Positions 18,057-25,500 are shown, counted from the stretch's first letter. The stretch is 41,977 nucleotides of DNA from a bacterium (GCA_017467605.1 JAFUSQ010000022.1:1-41977); one strand, 5' to 3'. The notes: generated from the sequence alone by a model not told the origin. A program made the numbers and translations.

Positions 18057-18302
18057 TGTCATTGCGAGGGAGGAACGACCGAAGCAATCCCGTCTGAATT
18101 GCATCAATTTTTCTGGATTGCTTCGTCGGACTTCCGTCCTCCTCGCAATGACGTGATTCGTCATTCTTCGGAGCAAAAATTACGTCATTCAGAGCGCAGC
18201 GTGGAATCTCCGTAATTTTTGCTCCCCTGAATCTCATAATTTTTCCCCTACGTGGAAGCTCTCCTTCGGCACTTCGTGCCACTTCCCCCATTGGGGCAGA
18301 TT
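18057..18302. repeat. A/A' and C + D palindromic elements, right of hydrogenase
   Basis: From left: two opposed A elements forming a long palindrome (18057-18153); a C hairpin with perfect 15-bp arms (18170-18184, 18211-18225); and a D element in reverse (about 18238-18302). The C + D unit is the inverted counterpart of 16270-16407, but its C loop has the same absolute orientation as on the left. With the promoter below, this accounts for all of 17933-18475; the frame at 18025-18291 is translated repeat. Confidence 0.8.
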
Positions 18303-18346
18303 AATTTGTAAGGTGGGATACCTACCACACCAATAATGCAATAAGT

Positions 18347-18403
18347 TTGTAGCAACATTTACCCTCCCCCCCCCTTGCAAATAAATTTTTTTTATATTAC
18401 CAT
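18347..18403 (+). promoter_or_regulatory. rpmI-rplT promoter with G/C-tract element
   Basis: AGCAACATTTACCCT and a run of nine Cs (18366-18374) abut a TTGCAA -35 (18375-18380). A 17-bp spacer and TACCAT (18398-18403) follow. This is the same element-to-promoter geometry as at 16131 and 20047, on the plus strand. Confidence 0.55.
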
Positions 18404-18431
18404 ACTCCTAGCCGAAATAGGCTTTGGTATG
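18401..18431 (+). promoter_or_regulatory. Possible leader hairpin upstream of rpmI
   Basis: Nested pairing CATAC (18401-18405)/GTATG (18427-18431) and AGCC (18410-18413)/GGCT (18420-18423). L20 leaders often bind L20 for autoregulation, but I cannot match a described class. It partly overlaps the proposed -10, so only part may be transcribed. Confidence 0.3.
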
Positions 18432-18475
18432 CCTATAAGGTCAGGATACTAAAACTTTAAAAAAAGGAGAAGAAA

Positions 18476-18685
18476 ATGCCAAAATTAAAAACTCACAGAG
18501 CGGCTGCAAAACGTTACAAAGTTACTGCAACCGGCAAAATTATGAAAAGACAAGCTGGTATAGGCCACTTGCTCCAACACAAATCATCTTCAAGAAAACG
18601 CAGAATCTTTAAGATGGTTGAAGTTTCTGAGTCACATGTAAATCTGGTATCTAAAGAGTTACCATACAAGAAGTATTCAAGATAG
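18476..18685 (+). CDS. rpmI: 50S ribosomal protein L35
   Basis: A 69-aa basic ribosomal protein of the large subunit. MPKLKTHRAAAKRYKVTATG is the classic L35 start; LLQHKSSSRKRR and the YKKYSR end are also typical. AAGGAG lies 7 nt before ATG 18476. rplT follows after 11 bp with its own AGGAG, the universal rpmI-rplT order. The usual upstream infC is missing: instead a repeat block and a promoter stand before rpmI, so the operon starts here. Confidence 0.97.
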   Translation: MPKLKTHRAAAKRYKVTATGKIMKRQAGIGHLLQHKSSSRKRRIFKMVEVSESHVNLVSKELPYKKYSR

Positions 18686-18696
18686 GAGCATAGAAA

Positions 18697-19041
18697 ATGA
18701 GAATTAAACGTGGTAATGCCGGTGTTAAAAGGCACAAAAAAATATTAAAACTTGCTAAAGGCTTTATTGGTGCAAGATCAAGAATCTTTAAAGTTGCTAA
18801 TATTGCCGTAATGAAAGCTTTAAAATACGCTTACAGAGACAGACGTGCTACAAAACGTAATATGAGAAGATTATGGATTGTTAGAATTAATGCGGCTGTT
18901 AGAGAACGCGGTATGAGCTATTCAAGATTTGTTAACGCTTGCAAAAAAGCAAATGTTGTTGTTAACAGAAAAATGTTAGCTGATATGGCTGTTAGAGATC
19001 CTGAAGCATTTGATGTAATTTTTGAAACTATTTCTAAATAG
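18697..19041 (+). CDS. rplT: 50S ribosomal protein L20
   Basis: A 114-aa large-subunit protein needed early in 50S assembly and often a repressor of its own operon. It begins [20 protein letters not shown] and contains [13 protein letters not shown] and [20 protein letters not shown], all standard for L20. Length is normal. AGGAG lies 8 nt before ATG 18697. A strong terminator closes the two-gene operon at 19065-19102. Confidence 0.98.
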   Translation: MRIKRGNAGVKRHKKILKLAKGFIGARSRIFKVANIAVMKALKYAYRDRRATKRNMRRLWIVRINAAVRERGMSYSRFVNACKKANVVVNRKMLADMAVRDPEAFDVIFETISK

Positions 19042-19064
19042 TGAATTTTGCATAGAGTTTTTGT

Positions 19065-19102
19065 AAAAAGCGGGCGGTCAATTTATTGACCGCCCGCTTT
19101 TC
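19065..19102 (+). terminator. Strong terminator of rpmI-rplT
   Basis: A 17-bp perfect stem (19066-19082 and 19085-19101) with a TT loop, GC-rich core GCGGGCGGTCAAT and a TTTT end. Confidence 0.95.
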
Positions 19103-19116
19103 GTATGATTTCTATC

Positions 19117-19270
19117 TCTCCAAGGGAGAGAAAAATTTTTCTTAGTGAACGATAGTGAACTTAGAAAAATAAGAGAGGGGTTTATTATGGTGCGCTGGTA
19201 AGCGCATTTTCCCCTAACGGGATAATTCCCCTTTGGCACTTCGTGCCACTTCCCCAATCGGGGCAGATTA
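19117..19270. repeat. Hairpins and a third D element
   Basis: TCTCTCC/GGGAGAGA and TTTTTCT/AGAAAAA hairpins (about 19110-19165) are followed by a D element (19202-19270) with GGCACTTCGTGCC and TCGGGGCAGATTAATTTA, in the same orientation as the copy at 18238-18302. Confidence 0.65.
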
Positions 19271-19277
19271 ATTTAAC

Positions 19278-19991
19278 TTAGTGTCCATGGTATAAGTCTT
19301 TGAAATAATCGGTACTGGTGAGGGCTTTTTCACCACATGTCCAACCGTTCATCAATGTTGAGGAGTCGTCTTTTTTACAGTATTTTTCTCTATTTGTCTC
19401 ACTTCCCAAATAAGTTCCCGGAGCTCCGACAGGAAGCAAACCTTGGTTAGTTAACTCAAAAGAAAACAAATCCCAACCCAATTTATTAGGTAATTTATTT
19501 GCTCCGTTTATATCTACAGATATGAATAATTGAGTTTTATATATACTATCATCGTTTGTTATAATAACCAACATTCCATTATTTGTAACAAATGAGGTTG
19601 ATTTTACAACAGATCCAATAATTGATGCTGCGTGGTTGCTATTACTATTATATTCTGTATAAGTATTGCTTTTTTTAGGGCAGGCGCTTTGTTTATTTTC
19701 AGTAGTATCACTAAGTACTCCGCAATCTTCAATTATTTTAAAATAATTTTTTGCTATTGGATAAAAAGAGTTAAGTTTACCTGCATATTTGGCAGGCATT
19801 ATTGAAACTCTGTCAGCTTCCATTGAATCTATTGCTTGAGATAACATTGCATATGCGGTGTTGAACTGAGATTGAGCAATTGATGCTTTATGCCCGCTTA
19901 TCAATTGTGGTAAAATCAATGTTGCAACTACTCCGATTACACCAAGAGCAATCAAAACTTCTCCTAAAGTAAAGGCTAAAAATTTTTTCAT
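19278..19991 (-). CDS. Prepilin-like protein, unpaired
   Basis: A 237-aa prepilin-like protein with a 6-residue leader, MKKFLA|FTLGEVLIALG, a hydrophobic helix and the signature ISVDINGANKLPNKLGWDLF near residues 165-185. Cysteines CGVLSDTTENKQSACPK and a C-terminal YCKKDDSSTLMNGWTCGE suggest disulfides. GAGGA lies 14 nt before ATG 19991. It is transcribed alone from the TTGAGT/TATAAT promoter at 20022-20050, next to two tandem G-tract elements. No XRE gene is adjacent, which places it with the 15403-16074 operon rather than with the divergent pairs. Confidence 0.87.
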   Translation of the reverse strand: MKKFLAFTLGEVLIALGVIGVVATLILPQLISGHKASIAQSQFNTAYAMLSQAIDSMEADRVSIMPAKYAGKLNSFYPIAKNYFKIIEDCGVLSDTTENKQSACPKKSNTYTEYNSNSNHAASIIGSVVKSTSFVTNNGMLVIITNDDSIYKTQLFISVDINGANKLPNKLGWDLFSFELTNQGLLPVGAPGTYLGSETNREKYCKKDDSSTLMNGWTCGEKALTSTDYFKDLYHGH

Positions 19992-20021
19992 ACTTAAATT
20001 TGTCCTCGTTATTATATAAAA

Positions 20022-20153
20022 ATTATAACATATTTTTTATATCGACTCAAGTGGGGGGGTAAATGTAGCTGCCAACTACCTAAAAATTTTACAAATTACT
20101 TCAAGTGGGGGGTAAATGTAGCTGCCAATTATTTAAAATCTTTATAAATTATT
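20022..20153 (-). promoter_or_regulatory. Prepilin promoter with two tandem G-tract elements
   Basis: Minus strand: TTGAGT (20050-20045), 17-bp spacer, TATAAT (20027-20022). Upstream are two tandem copies of the element, 20047-20100 with seven Gs and 20101-20153 with six Gs, each reading TAAATGTAGCTGCCAA after the G run. The two copies are about 80% identical and diverge toward the distal end. Confidence 0.7.
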
Positions 20154-20186
20154 TAAAGTAGGGGCTGGAAGTTAAAATTTTTCAAT

Positions 20187-20227
20187 TTACCCACCCCCTT
20201 TGACTTGAAAATTTGTTAGGGTATGAT
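20187..20227 (+). promoter_or_regulatory. Promoter of solute-binding lipoprotein gene
   Basis: ATTTACCCACCCCCT (20185-20199) stands directly before TTGACT (20200-20205), then a 16-bp spacer and TATGAT (20222-20227). The C tract and its position repeat the element-promoter arrangement of the neighbouring prepilin genes. Confidence 0.65.
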
Positions 20228-20250
20228 TTAAAAAGAAAAAGAGGAAGGTT

Positions 20251-21036
20251 ATGTATAAAAAAATTATATCAATAATTATGTTATTAATACTCGTTTGTAC
20301 CGGCTGCGGAAAGAAACAGGCAGAACCTATGGCAAACGATTTAAACACGATTATAAAAAGAGATAAAATTATTGTTGGAGTAAAAACAGATGCATATCCT
20401 TTCGGTTTCAAAGACGAAAAAGGACACTTTTCAGGGTATGATGCCACACTTGCAAGGCTTATTGCAAGAGGAATATTAGGAAGTGACAAAAAAATCGAAT
20501 TTATACCCGTAACTGCTTCAGACCGAATGATGAAACTATATTCAGGTGATGTGGATATGCTTATTGCAACAATGTCCATAACCCAAAAACGACGCGAAAT
20601 TCTTGATTTTTCAAATTCATATTATACTGCAGGTCAAGCAATACTCGTAAACAAAGGAAGCAAAATTCGTTCTTTACAAGACTTGAATAAAAAACGTGCA
20701 ATTATAGTTTTCGGTTCAACAAGTGAAGGAAGTCTGAGAACAGCTATTCCAAGCCTTGAAATTATCGGTTATAAAACATATCCGGAAGCTTATAAAGCCT
20801 TGAAACGTCATAAGGCTGATGCCATTGTAGCAGATGATACAATTTTAATGGGAATGGCATTAAAAGATGAATCTGTAGAACTTTTGCCCAAAAAATATAC
20901 AAAAGAACCTTATGCAGCAGCCTTTAGGAAAGGTACAGAATCAAAAGATTTAATTAAAGCAGTAAATAAAATTATAGAAATTGAAACAAGAAACGGAAAT
21001 TTACGCAAAATTCAAGAAAGTTACGGAATAAGATAA
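20251..21036 (+). CDS. Amino-acid ABC transporter substrate-binding lipoprotein
   Basis: A 261-aa periplasmic binding protein of family SBP_bac_3. The signal peptide MYKKIISIIMLLILVCTGC predicts lipid attachment at Cys19. The mature part opens with IIVGVKTDAYPFGFKDEKGH and continues GYDATLARLIA, the common start of polar amino-acid binders; GDVDMLIATMSITQKRREILD is the hinge-side motif. GAGGAAGG lies 4 nt before ATG 20251. No permease or ATPase gene is nearby, so it is an orphan receptor or works with a transporter elsewhere. The stop is followed 1 nt later by tsaC. Which amino acid is bound cannot be read from the sequence. Confidence 0.88.
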   Translation: MYKKIISIIMLLILVCTGCGKKQAEPMANDLNTIIKRDKIIVGVKTDAYPFGFKDEKGHFSGYDATLARLIARGILGSDKKIEFIPVTASDRMMKLYSGDVDMLIATMSITQKRREILDFSNSYYTAGQAILVNKGSKIRSLQDLNKKRAIIVFGSTSEGSLRTAIPSLEIIGYKTYPEAYKALKRHKADAIVADDTILMGMALKDESVELLPKKYTKEPYAAAFRKGTESKDLIKAVNKIIEIETRNGNLRKIQESYGIR

Positions 21037-21037
21037 A

Positions 21038-21622
21038 ATGTTAAAAAATAAAGACGAGATTATAAAAATTCTTGAAAATGGCGGCGTTATAGCATATGTA
21101 ACTGACACTGTATGGGGATTGGGCTGCTTACCGGATAACGAAAAAGCCGTAAAAAAAATTTACGAAATAAAAAAGCGTGAATCTCAAAAACCTCTTATAT
21201 TAATGTCAAACGAGATTTATAACTTGTTGGAATATGTAAAACCTATTCCAAAAATCGGACAAAAACTTATAAAAAAATACTTTCCCGGGGCTTTGACAAT
21301 TGTGACGGATAAAAGTGAAAAAACACCTGATTTTATAACTTCTTCAATGAAAACTGTTGGTATAAGAATTCCTGATAATGAAGTTTTTAGAGAAATTTGT
21401 GAAATAATCCCCGGACACGTACTTGCAACAACAAGTGCCAATCTTTCTCATCAGCCCAGTGCAAAAACCTATAAACAAGCGGTTGAAAATATGTCAGGAC
21501 TTGCTGATTTGATTATAGAAGATTACGGATATAATGCCAAAGGGCTTGAATCAACCGTAATCGGGGTGATGAATAACGAACTTCGGATTTTTCGTCAAGG
21601 TGCAATTGAGATTGAAATTTAA
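21038..21622 (+). CDS. tsaC: Threonylcarbamoyl-AMP synthase (Sua5/YciO/YrdC family)
   Basis: A 194-aa cytoplasmic enzyme that makes threonylcarbamoyl-AMP from Thr, bicarbonate and ATP for tRNA t6A37. AYVTDTVWGLGC is the family's TDT-x-GL motif, KKRESQKPLILM the KxR...KPL loop, and LATTSANLSHQPSA the SAN loop; KGLESTVIGV and LRIFRQGAIEI close the domain. It is TsaC-length, without the extra C-terminal Sua5 domain. ATG 21038 is 1 nt after the preceding stop, so it is read by coupling in an operon with the binding protein. Its last 4 nt overlap a prepilin fossil on the other strand. Confidence 0.93.
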   Translation: MLKNKDEIIKILENGGVIAYVTDTVWGLGCLPDNEKAVKKIYEIKKRESQKPLILMSNEIYNLLEYVKPIPKIGQKLIKKYFPGALTIVTDKSEKTPDFITSSMKTVGIRIPDNEVFREICEIIPGHVLATTSANLSHQPSAKTYKQAVENMSGLADLIIEDYGYNAKGLESTVIGVMNNELRIFRQGAIEIEI

Positions 21623-21756
21623 TTACCAAGGATAGTCTTTTTTAATTTTGAAATTGTCTGCTTTTTTTCATAAGTTGTTATCAATCCGGGAATTGTTAAT
21701 GCACTGACAACCCCGATTATACCGATAGTTATCAGGGTCTCAGCCGGTGTAAAGCT
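21619..21756 (-). pseudogene. Prepilin fossil, N-terminal piece only
   Basis: A 45-codon open frame, S|FTPAETLITIG, then IIGVVSALTIPGLITTYE and KKQTISKLKKTILGN, stop. It is plainly a prepilin N-terminal segment, but there is no start codon or ribosome-binding site in frame and the pilin body is missing. Its upstream side is the F element in the same orientation as in the 32484 and 41635 prepilin leaders. It overlaps the tsaC stop by 4 nt. I take it as a dead prepilin truncated when tsaC or a neighbour was brought in. Confidence 0.82.
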
Positions 21757-21811
21757 ATTTTTTGAAGTGAATAGGTGGATAAGTTGATAAGTTCTTTACG
21801 GTTATTAATCC
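21757..21811 (-). repeat. F element (leader-type TTATCCAC repeat)
   Basis: On the minus strand it reads TAATAACCGTAAAGAACTTA and then TCAACTTATCCACC, ending CACTTCAAAAAA. The same string precedes the prepilin region at 32771-32830 and at 41911-41974, and a decayed copy lies at 23925-24025 and a reversed one at 13391-13426. Confidence 0.7.
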
Positions 21812-21863
21812 CCTTGCCTAAATCCTTTTATCATATAAAATAGTTAGTATAAGTGAGGAAGAT

Positions 21864-22106
21864 ATGACAAAACACAACATAAAAGTTTGTATGGGAAGTT
21901 CTTGTTTTGCACGCGGAAACGCTGAAAATTTGGAATTTATAGAAAATTATATAAAAGAGCATAATTTAGATGCGGAAATTGAACTTGTTGGAGCTTTATG
22001 CTCAGAAGAATGCAGTTCCGGTCCAAATATTTTCATAAATGATGTTCTCTATAATGAAATGAACAAAGAAAAGTTAAAAGAAGCTTTGGATAAAGTTGCA
22101 GTATAA
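21864..22106 (+). CDS. Thioredoxin-like [2Fe-2S] ferredoxin (NuoE/HndA-like)
   Basis: An 80-aa small iron-sulfur protein, the first gene of a hydrogenase-sensor operon. Four cysteines match the NuoE-type [2Fe-2S] site: VCMGSSCFARGN (Cys9, Cys14) and GALCSEECSSGP (Cys46, Cys50). It would pass electrons in the cytoplasm, here probably to or from the HydS-like protein encoded 72 bp downstream. GAGGAAG lies 3 nt before ATG 21864. An AT-rich 9-bp hairpin (22124-22132/22138-22146) separates it from the next gene and may partly uncouple their expression. A paralogue ends the operon at 25222. Confidence 0.9.
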   Translation: MTKHNIKVCMGSSCFARGNAENLEFIENYIKEHNLDAEIELVGALCSEECSSGPNIFINDVLYNEMNKEKLKEALDKVAV

Positions 22107-22178
22107 TTTATAAAATGGGGTAAAATAATAAAATATATTTATTATTTTAAAAAAATGTAAAATAGGAGTTAAGTAATA

Positions 22179-23900
22179 ATGACAAGTCAAACACAGCACC
22201 CTGTATACACTTTGACAAACGAATGCAAAGACTGTTACAAATGCGTAAGACATTGTCCTGTAAAGGCAATTAAAATAGAAAATGACCATGCCTCTGTTAT
22301 TCCTGATAAATGTATATCTTGCGGTAATTGCGTAAAAGTTTGTCCGACAAATGCAAAATGTGTCAGAGGCGATTTGGAGAAAGTCAAAAATCTTCTTATT
22401 GCACAGAAAGATGTATATGTATCATTAGCACCTTCTTGGAGAGCTGTATTTGAAAATTCTGCAAAAAAAATGATTGCTATTTTAAAAAGATTAGGCTTCA
22501 AAGAAGTTTCTGAAACAGCTTTGGGAGCTCAGGAAGTATCAATTCATGATGCAGAAGTTTTAAATAACATGGAAAAGGGATTATTAATTTCAAGTGCGTG
22601 TCCTGTAATTGTTGATTATATAAGAACTTACAAGCCTGAATTCACTAAATACATTACTCCTATAGGTTCTCCTGCAAAAACTCATGCAAAAATGCTCAAA
22701 GATAAATACGGAAGCAATATTTCAGTAGTATTTATAGGGCCTTGTATCGGCAAAAAAAATGAAGCTGACGAAAATGACGGGCTTATTGATGTTTCAATTA
22801 CTTTTGAAGAATTAAAAATCTGGGTTGCAGACGAAATCGGAGATATTTCTTCAATTAAAAAAGAAAACGATTTTGAATTTGTTCCGCAAAGTGCATACGA
22901 AGGAACTTTGTACCCAATAAACGGCGGAATGAATGAAACAATTAAAAAAATTGGAATTAAAAATAATGTTCAACTTATGGAAATTTGTACAATTCCGGCG
23001 TTTGAAAAAGCTTTGGAAAATCTCAATCCGGAAAAGCTTGAAGTTCCTGTATTTGTTGAGGCACTGGCTTGTGAATCCGGTTGCATAACAGGACCTTGCA
23101 TCGCCTCAAATAAGGCGAGTATAAGTTCAATATCTGATGTTATGTTTAAAGTTAAATCAAGAGATAATATTCCGACAAAAGCAGAGACCGTTGTTGAATG
23201 TACATATTCGCCAAAAGAAATTCAAACAAATAAATATTCCATAGAAGAAATTCAACAAACTTTGAAAAAAATCGGTAAACATACGGAAGAAGATGAATTA
23301 AACTGCGGAGGCTGCGGATATTCATCATGTAGAGAATTAGCAGTTGCATTATTAGACGGTGTTGCAGAAACTTCTATGTGTGTTTCTTATATGAGAAAAA
23401 TTGCCATGAGAAAAGCCGCAGCAATGCTTCGTTGTATGCCTGCCGCAATTGTCATGGTTGATAATAATATGAATATTTTGGAAGCAAATGACAGTTTTAT
23501 GAAAATGTTTACGGGCGATATGTATGAGATTTTCAAAGCTCGTCCTGACGGATTGACGGGTGCTGCAATCGACAGAATAGTAGAATTTTCAGATATATTC
23601 AGAACAATTTTAAAAACAGGTAAAGATCTTCATAAAGAGCATTATAGCGTCAAAGACAGATTGTTTGACATAAATGCATTCACAATTGAACCTAACGAAA
23701 TTGTCGGCGCAATTATAACAGATGTTACTCAAACAGAAACAAACAGAGAAAAAATTTCCGAAAAAGCTAAAGAAGTTATTTCAAAAAATATTTCTATTGT
23801 TCAGGAAATTGCCTGTTTGTTAGGAGAACACATGGTAGAAACAGAAACTTTACTTAACTCTATCGCAAATGATTATGATGATAAGGAGGGAAACAAGTGA
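22179..23900 (+). CDS. Sensory [FeFe] hydrogenase with PAS domain (HydS-like, group C)
   Basis: A 573-aa H2-sensor-type protein. Order: two [4Fe-4S] ferredoxin motifs (residues 16-61; CKDCYKCVRHCP and CISCGNCVKVCP); H-cluster domain with SSACP (138-142), GPCIGKKNE (187-195) and ACESGCITGPC (297-307); a four-Cys Fe-S domain, NCGGCGYSSC (375-384) plus Cys401; a PAS domain (about 418-515, AAIVMVDNNMNILEANDSF); a C-terminal helix. The H-cluster ligands are kept, but the proton-relay Cys is Ala (SSACP for TSCCP), as in low-activity sensors. There is no kinase domain; the next gene is a PP2C phosphatase, which suits phosphatase-linked group C. AGGAG lies 9 nt before ATG 22179. Confidence 0.9.
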   Translation: MTSQTQHPVYTLTNECKDCYKCVRHCPVKAIKIENDHASVIPDKCISCGNCVKVCPTNAKCVRGDLEKVKNLLIAQKDVYVSLAPSWRAVFENSAKKMIAILKRLGFKEVSETALGAQEVSIHDAEVLNNMEKGLLISSACPVIVDYIRTYKPEFTKYITPIGSPAKTHAKMLKDKYGSNISVVFIGPCIGKKNEADENDGLIDVSITFEELKIWVADEIGDISSIKKENDFEFVPQSAYEGTLYPINGGMNETIKKIGIKNNVQLMEICTIPAFEKALENLNPEKLEVPVFVEALACESGCITGPCIASNKASISSISDVMFKVKSRDNIPTKAETVVECTYSPKEIQTNKYSIEEIQQTLKKIGKHTEEDELNCGGCGYSSCRELAVALLDGVAETSMCVSYMRKIAMRKAAAMLRCMPAAIVMVDNNMNILEANDSFMKMFTGDMYEIFKARPDGLTGAAIDRIVEFSDIFRTILKTGKDLHKEHYSVKDRLFDINAFTIEPNEIVGAIITDVTQTETNREKISEKAKEVISKNISIVQEIACLLGEHMVETETLLNSIANDYDDKEGNK

Positions 23901-24031
23901 AGAAATGATTAAGTGAAAAAATAAATAAGTTCATTAACAATTATCTTTTATACCTTGGAGTTTGACCGGAATAAATAAACGATACGAACTTATTCACCTA
24001 TTTACTTATTAACTTATTCACCTTAAAAATT
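23901..24031 (+). repeat. Decayed F-element spacer inside the sensor operon
   Basis: A 131-bp gap in an otherwise tight operon contains ACGAACTTATTCACC and further TTATTCACC-like repeats (about 23980-24025), a decayed F element. No ribosome-binding site precedes ATG 24032, so the element may have replaced it. Confidence 0.55.
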
Positions 24032-25195
24032 ATGTTCATAGATATAGATTGTCATCAGGTAAAAAAATATAATCAAAATGCTTTTGGAGATTATTTTGTT
24101 TCCAAAAGATATCCTGATGAAGGCAAATTAATTGCAGTATTATCTGACGGATTAGGTTCCGGGATTAAAGCAAATATATTATCCTGTATGACTGCAACAA
24201 TGCTTTTAAAATTTGTCGAAAAAGAAGAAATTCCGATTCGCCATGCTGCAGAAATTGTCATGAATTCTCTACCTGTTTGTCAGGTCAGAAAAATAAGCTA
24301 TTCAACATTTTCTGTTATTGATGTTAATGATGAAGGAGTTGCAAGGATTATTGAAGAAGGGAATCCCGAATTTCTATGGATAAAAAACGGTGAAGTTATG
24401 ACCCCGACATATGACACAATTCAGTCAAAAACTTTCAAAAACAGATGTATGAAAAGTTACAAAATTCACCTTGAACTTGGTGACAGATTGATATTTTGTT
24501 CAGATGGAGTAACTCAATGCGGACTTGGCAACGGGAAATTAAAACTAGGGTTACGCAGAGAGGGTTTAATTGAGCTTGTTTTAAACAAGTTAAAAGAAGA
24601 ACCTGATATTTCAAGTTCTGATTTATCAGAATATATAATTCGCCAAACTGAAAATATTGAAACAAACAGATTACCAAAAGATGATATTTCGGCTTGTGTT
24701 TTATATTTCAGAGAACCGAGAACATCATTGATATTTACAGGACCGCCATTTAATCAAAAAAATGATGCCGAATATGCACAACTATTCAAAGATTTTAAAG
24801 GTAAAAAAGCAATTTGCGGCGGAACTACGGCAAATCTTATTTCGCGAGAATTAAATCGTCCTATAACCATGGATAATCAAATTAGTATTGGAAAACTTCC
24901 AAGTTGTTCATATATGGAAGGGGTTGACCTTGTAACAGAAGGTATTCTGACCCTCACAGAAACACTTGAACGATTAGAAGCCGGTAATTGGGATATTGAC
25001 AATGCTGCCGGAAAGCTGATAGAATTTCTATTAGATAGTGACTGCATCAATTTTATGGTCGGTGCAAAGCTCAATCAAGCTCACTATAATCCTGCATTAC
25101 CGGTTGAAATTGAAATCAGAAAAAATATTATAAGAAAAATGGCAGCAGTATTACAGGATAAATATTTCAAAAAAGTTAATATCCAATTTATGTAG
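24032..25195 (+). CDS. SpoIIE-type PP2C protein phosphatase
   Basis: A 387-aa Ser/Thr phosphatase of the SpoIIE/PP2C class. The metal-binding Asp residues are in FGDYFVS (Asp20), VLSDGLGSG (38-44), CSDGVTQCG (near residue 155) and DDISACVLYF (near 220). After the catalytic domain a C-terminal region of about 150 residues (KKAICGGTTANLISRELN) is of a type found in phosphatases beside sensory hydrogenases. It probably responds to the HydS-like protein encoded immediately upstream and dephosphorylates an unknown anti-sigma-type or kinase partner (inference). ATG 24032 has no ribosome-binding site; a repeat has entered the leader. The 3' end is 26 bp from the next operon gene. Confidence 0.87.
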   Translation: MFIDIDCHQVKKYNQNAFGDYFVSKRYPDEGKLIAVLSDGLGSGIKANILSCMTATMLLKFVEKEEIPIRHAAEIVMNSLPVCQVRKISYSTFSVIDVNDEGVARIIEEGNPEFLWIKNGEVMTPTYDTIQSKTFKNRCMKSYKIHLELGDRLIFCSDGVTQCGLGNGKLKLGLRREGLIELVLNKLKEEPDISSSDLSEYIIRQTENIETNRLPKDDISACVLYFREPRTSLIFTGPPFNQKNDAEYAQLFKDFKGKKAICGGTTANLISRELNRPITMDNQISIGKLPSCSYMEGVDLVTEGILTLTETLERLEAGNWDIDNAAGKLIEFLLDSDCINFMVGAKLNQAHYNPALPVEIEIRKNIIRKMAAVLQDKYFKKVNIQFM

Positions 25196-25221
25196 TTATA
25201 TAGTCATAGAGGAAGGTGAAA

Positions 25222-25479
25222 ATGGAAAAAATTAGTGTTAAAGTTTGTTTAGGGACAACTTGTTTTGTAATGGGTTCTGCAAATCTTCAAGAATTAATAG
25301 AAATAGTTCCGAGAAAATATGGAGATAAAGTTGATGTATCAGGAGTTCCTTGCCTTGGATTATGTGCTACGGATTGGGAATTTTCAAAAGCTCCATATGT
25401 AAAAGTCGATAATGATGTTATTAAAGAAGCAACTGTAGATAAAGTTATTGCTGCAATTGATGCAAAACTAAAAAAATAG
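25222..25479 (+). CDS. Thioredoxin-like [2Fe-2S] protein, last gene of sensor operon
   Basis: An 85-aa paralogue of the 21864 product. Cys9 and Cys14 (VCLGTTCFVMGS) and Cys44 and Cys48 (GVPCLGLCATD) form the NuoE-type [2Fe-2S] site. It is likely an electron carrier for the sensor hydrogenase. ATG 25222 is preferred to GTG 25216: AGGAAGG ends 5 nt before the ATG. A second such gene in one operon suggests separate input and output carriers, but nothing in the sequence says which is which. Confidence 0.9.
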   Translation: MEKISVKVCLGTTCFVMGSANLQELIEIVPRKYGDKVDVSGVPCLGLCATDWEFSKAPYVKVDNDVIKEATVDKVIAAIDAKLKK

Positions 25480-25500
25480 ACTTTGTAAAATAGTACGAAA

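Noticed and set aside
18025-18291. An 88-aa minus-strand frame
   Set aside because: Translated A, C and D elements between the hydrogenase and rpmI.
20047-20153. CRISPR-like array from two tandem repeats
   Set aside because: Only two diverged copies with no spacers; they belong to the G-tract family found elsewhere. No CRISPR array or cas gene was seen.
22179-23900. Main catalytic, H2-evolving hydrogenase
   Set aside because: The proton-relay Cys is Ala and a PAS domain is attached, with a phosphatase next door; a sensor fits better.
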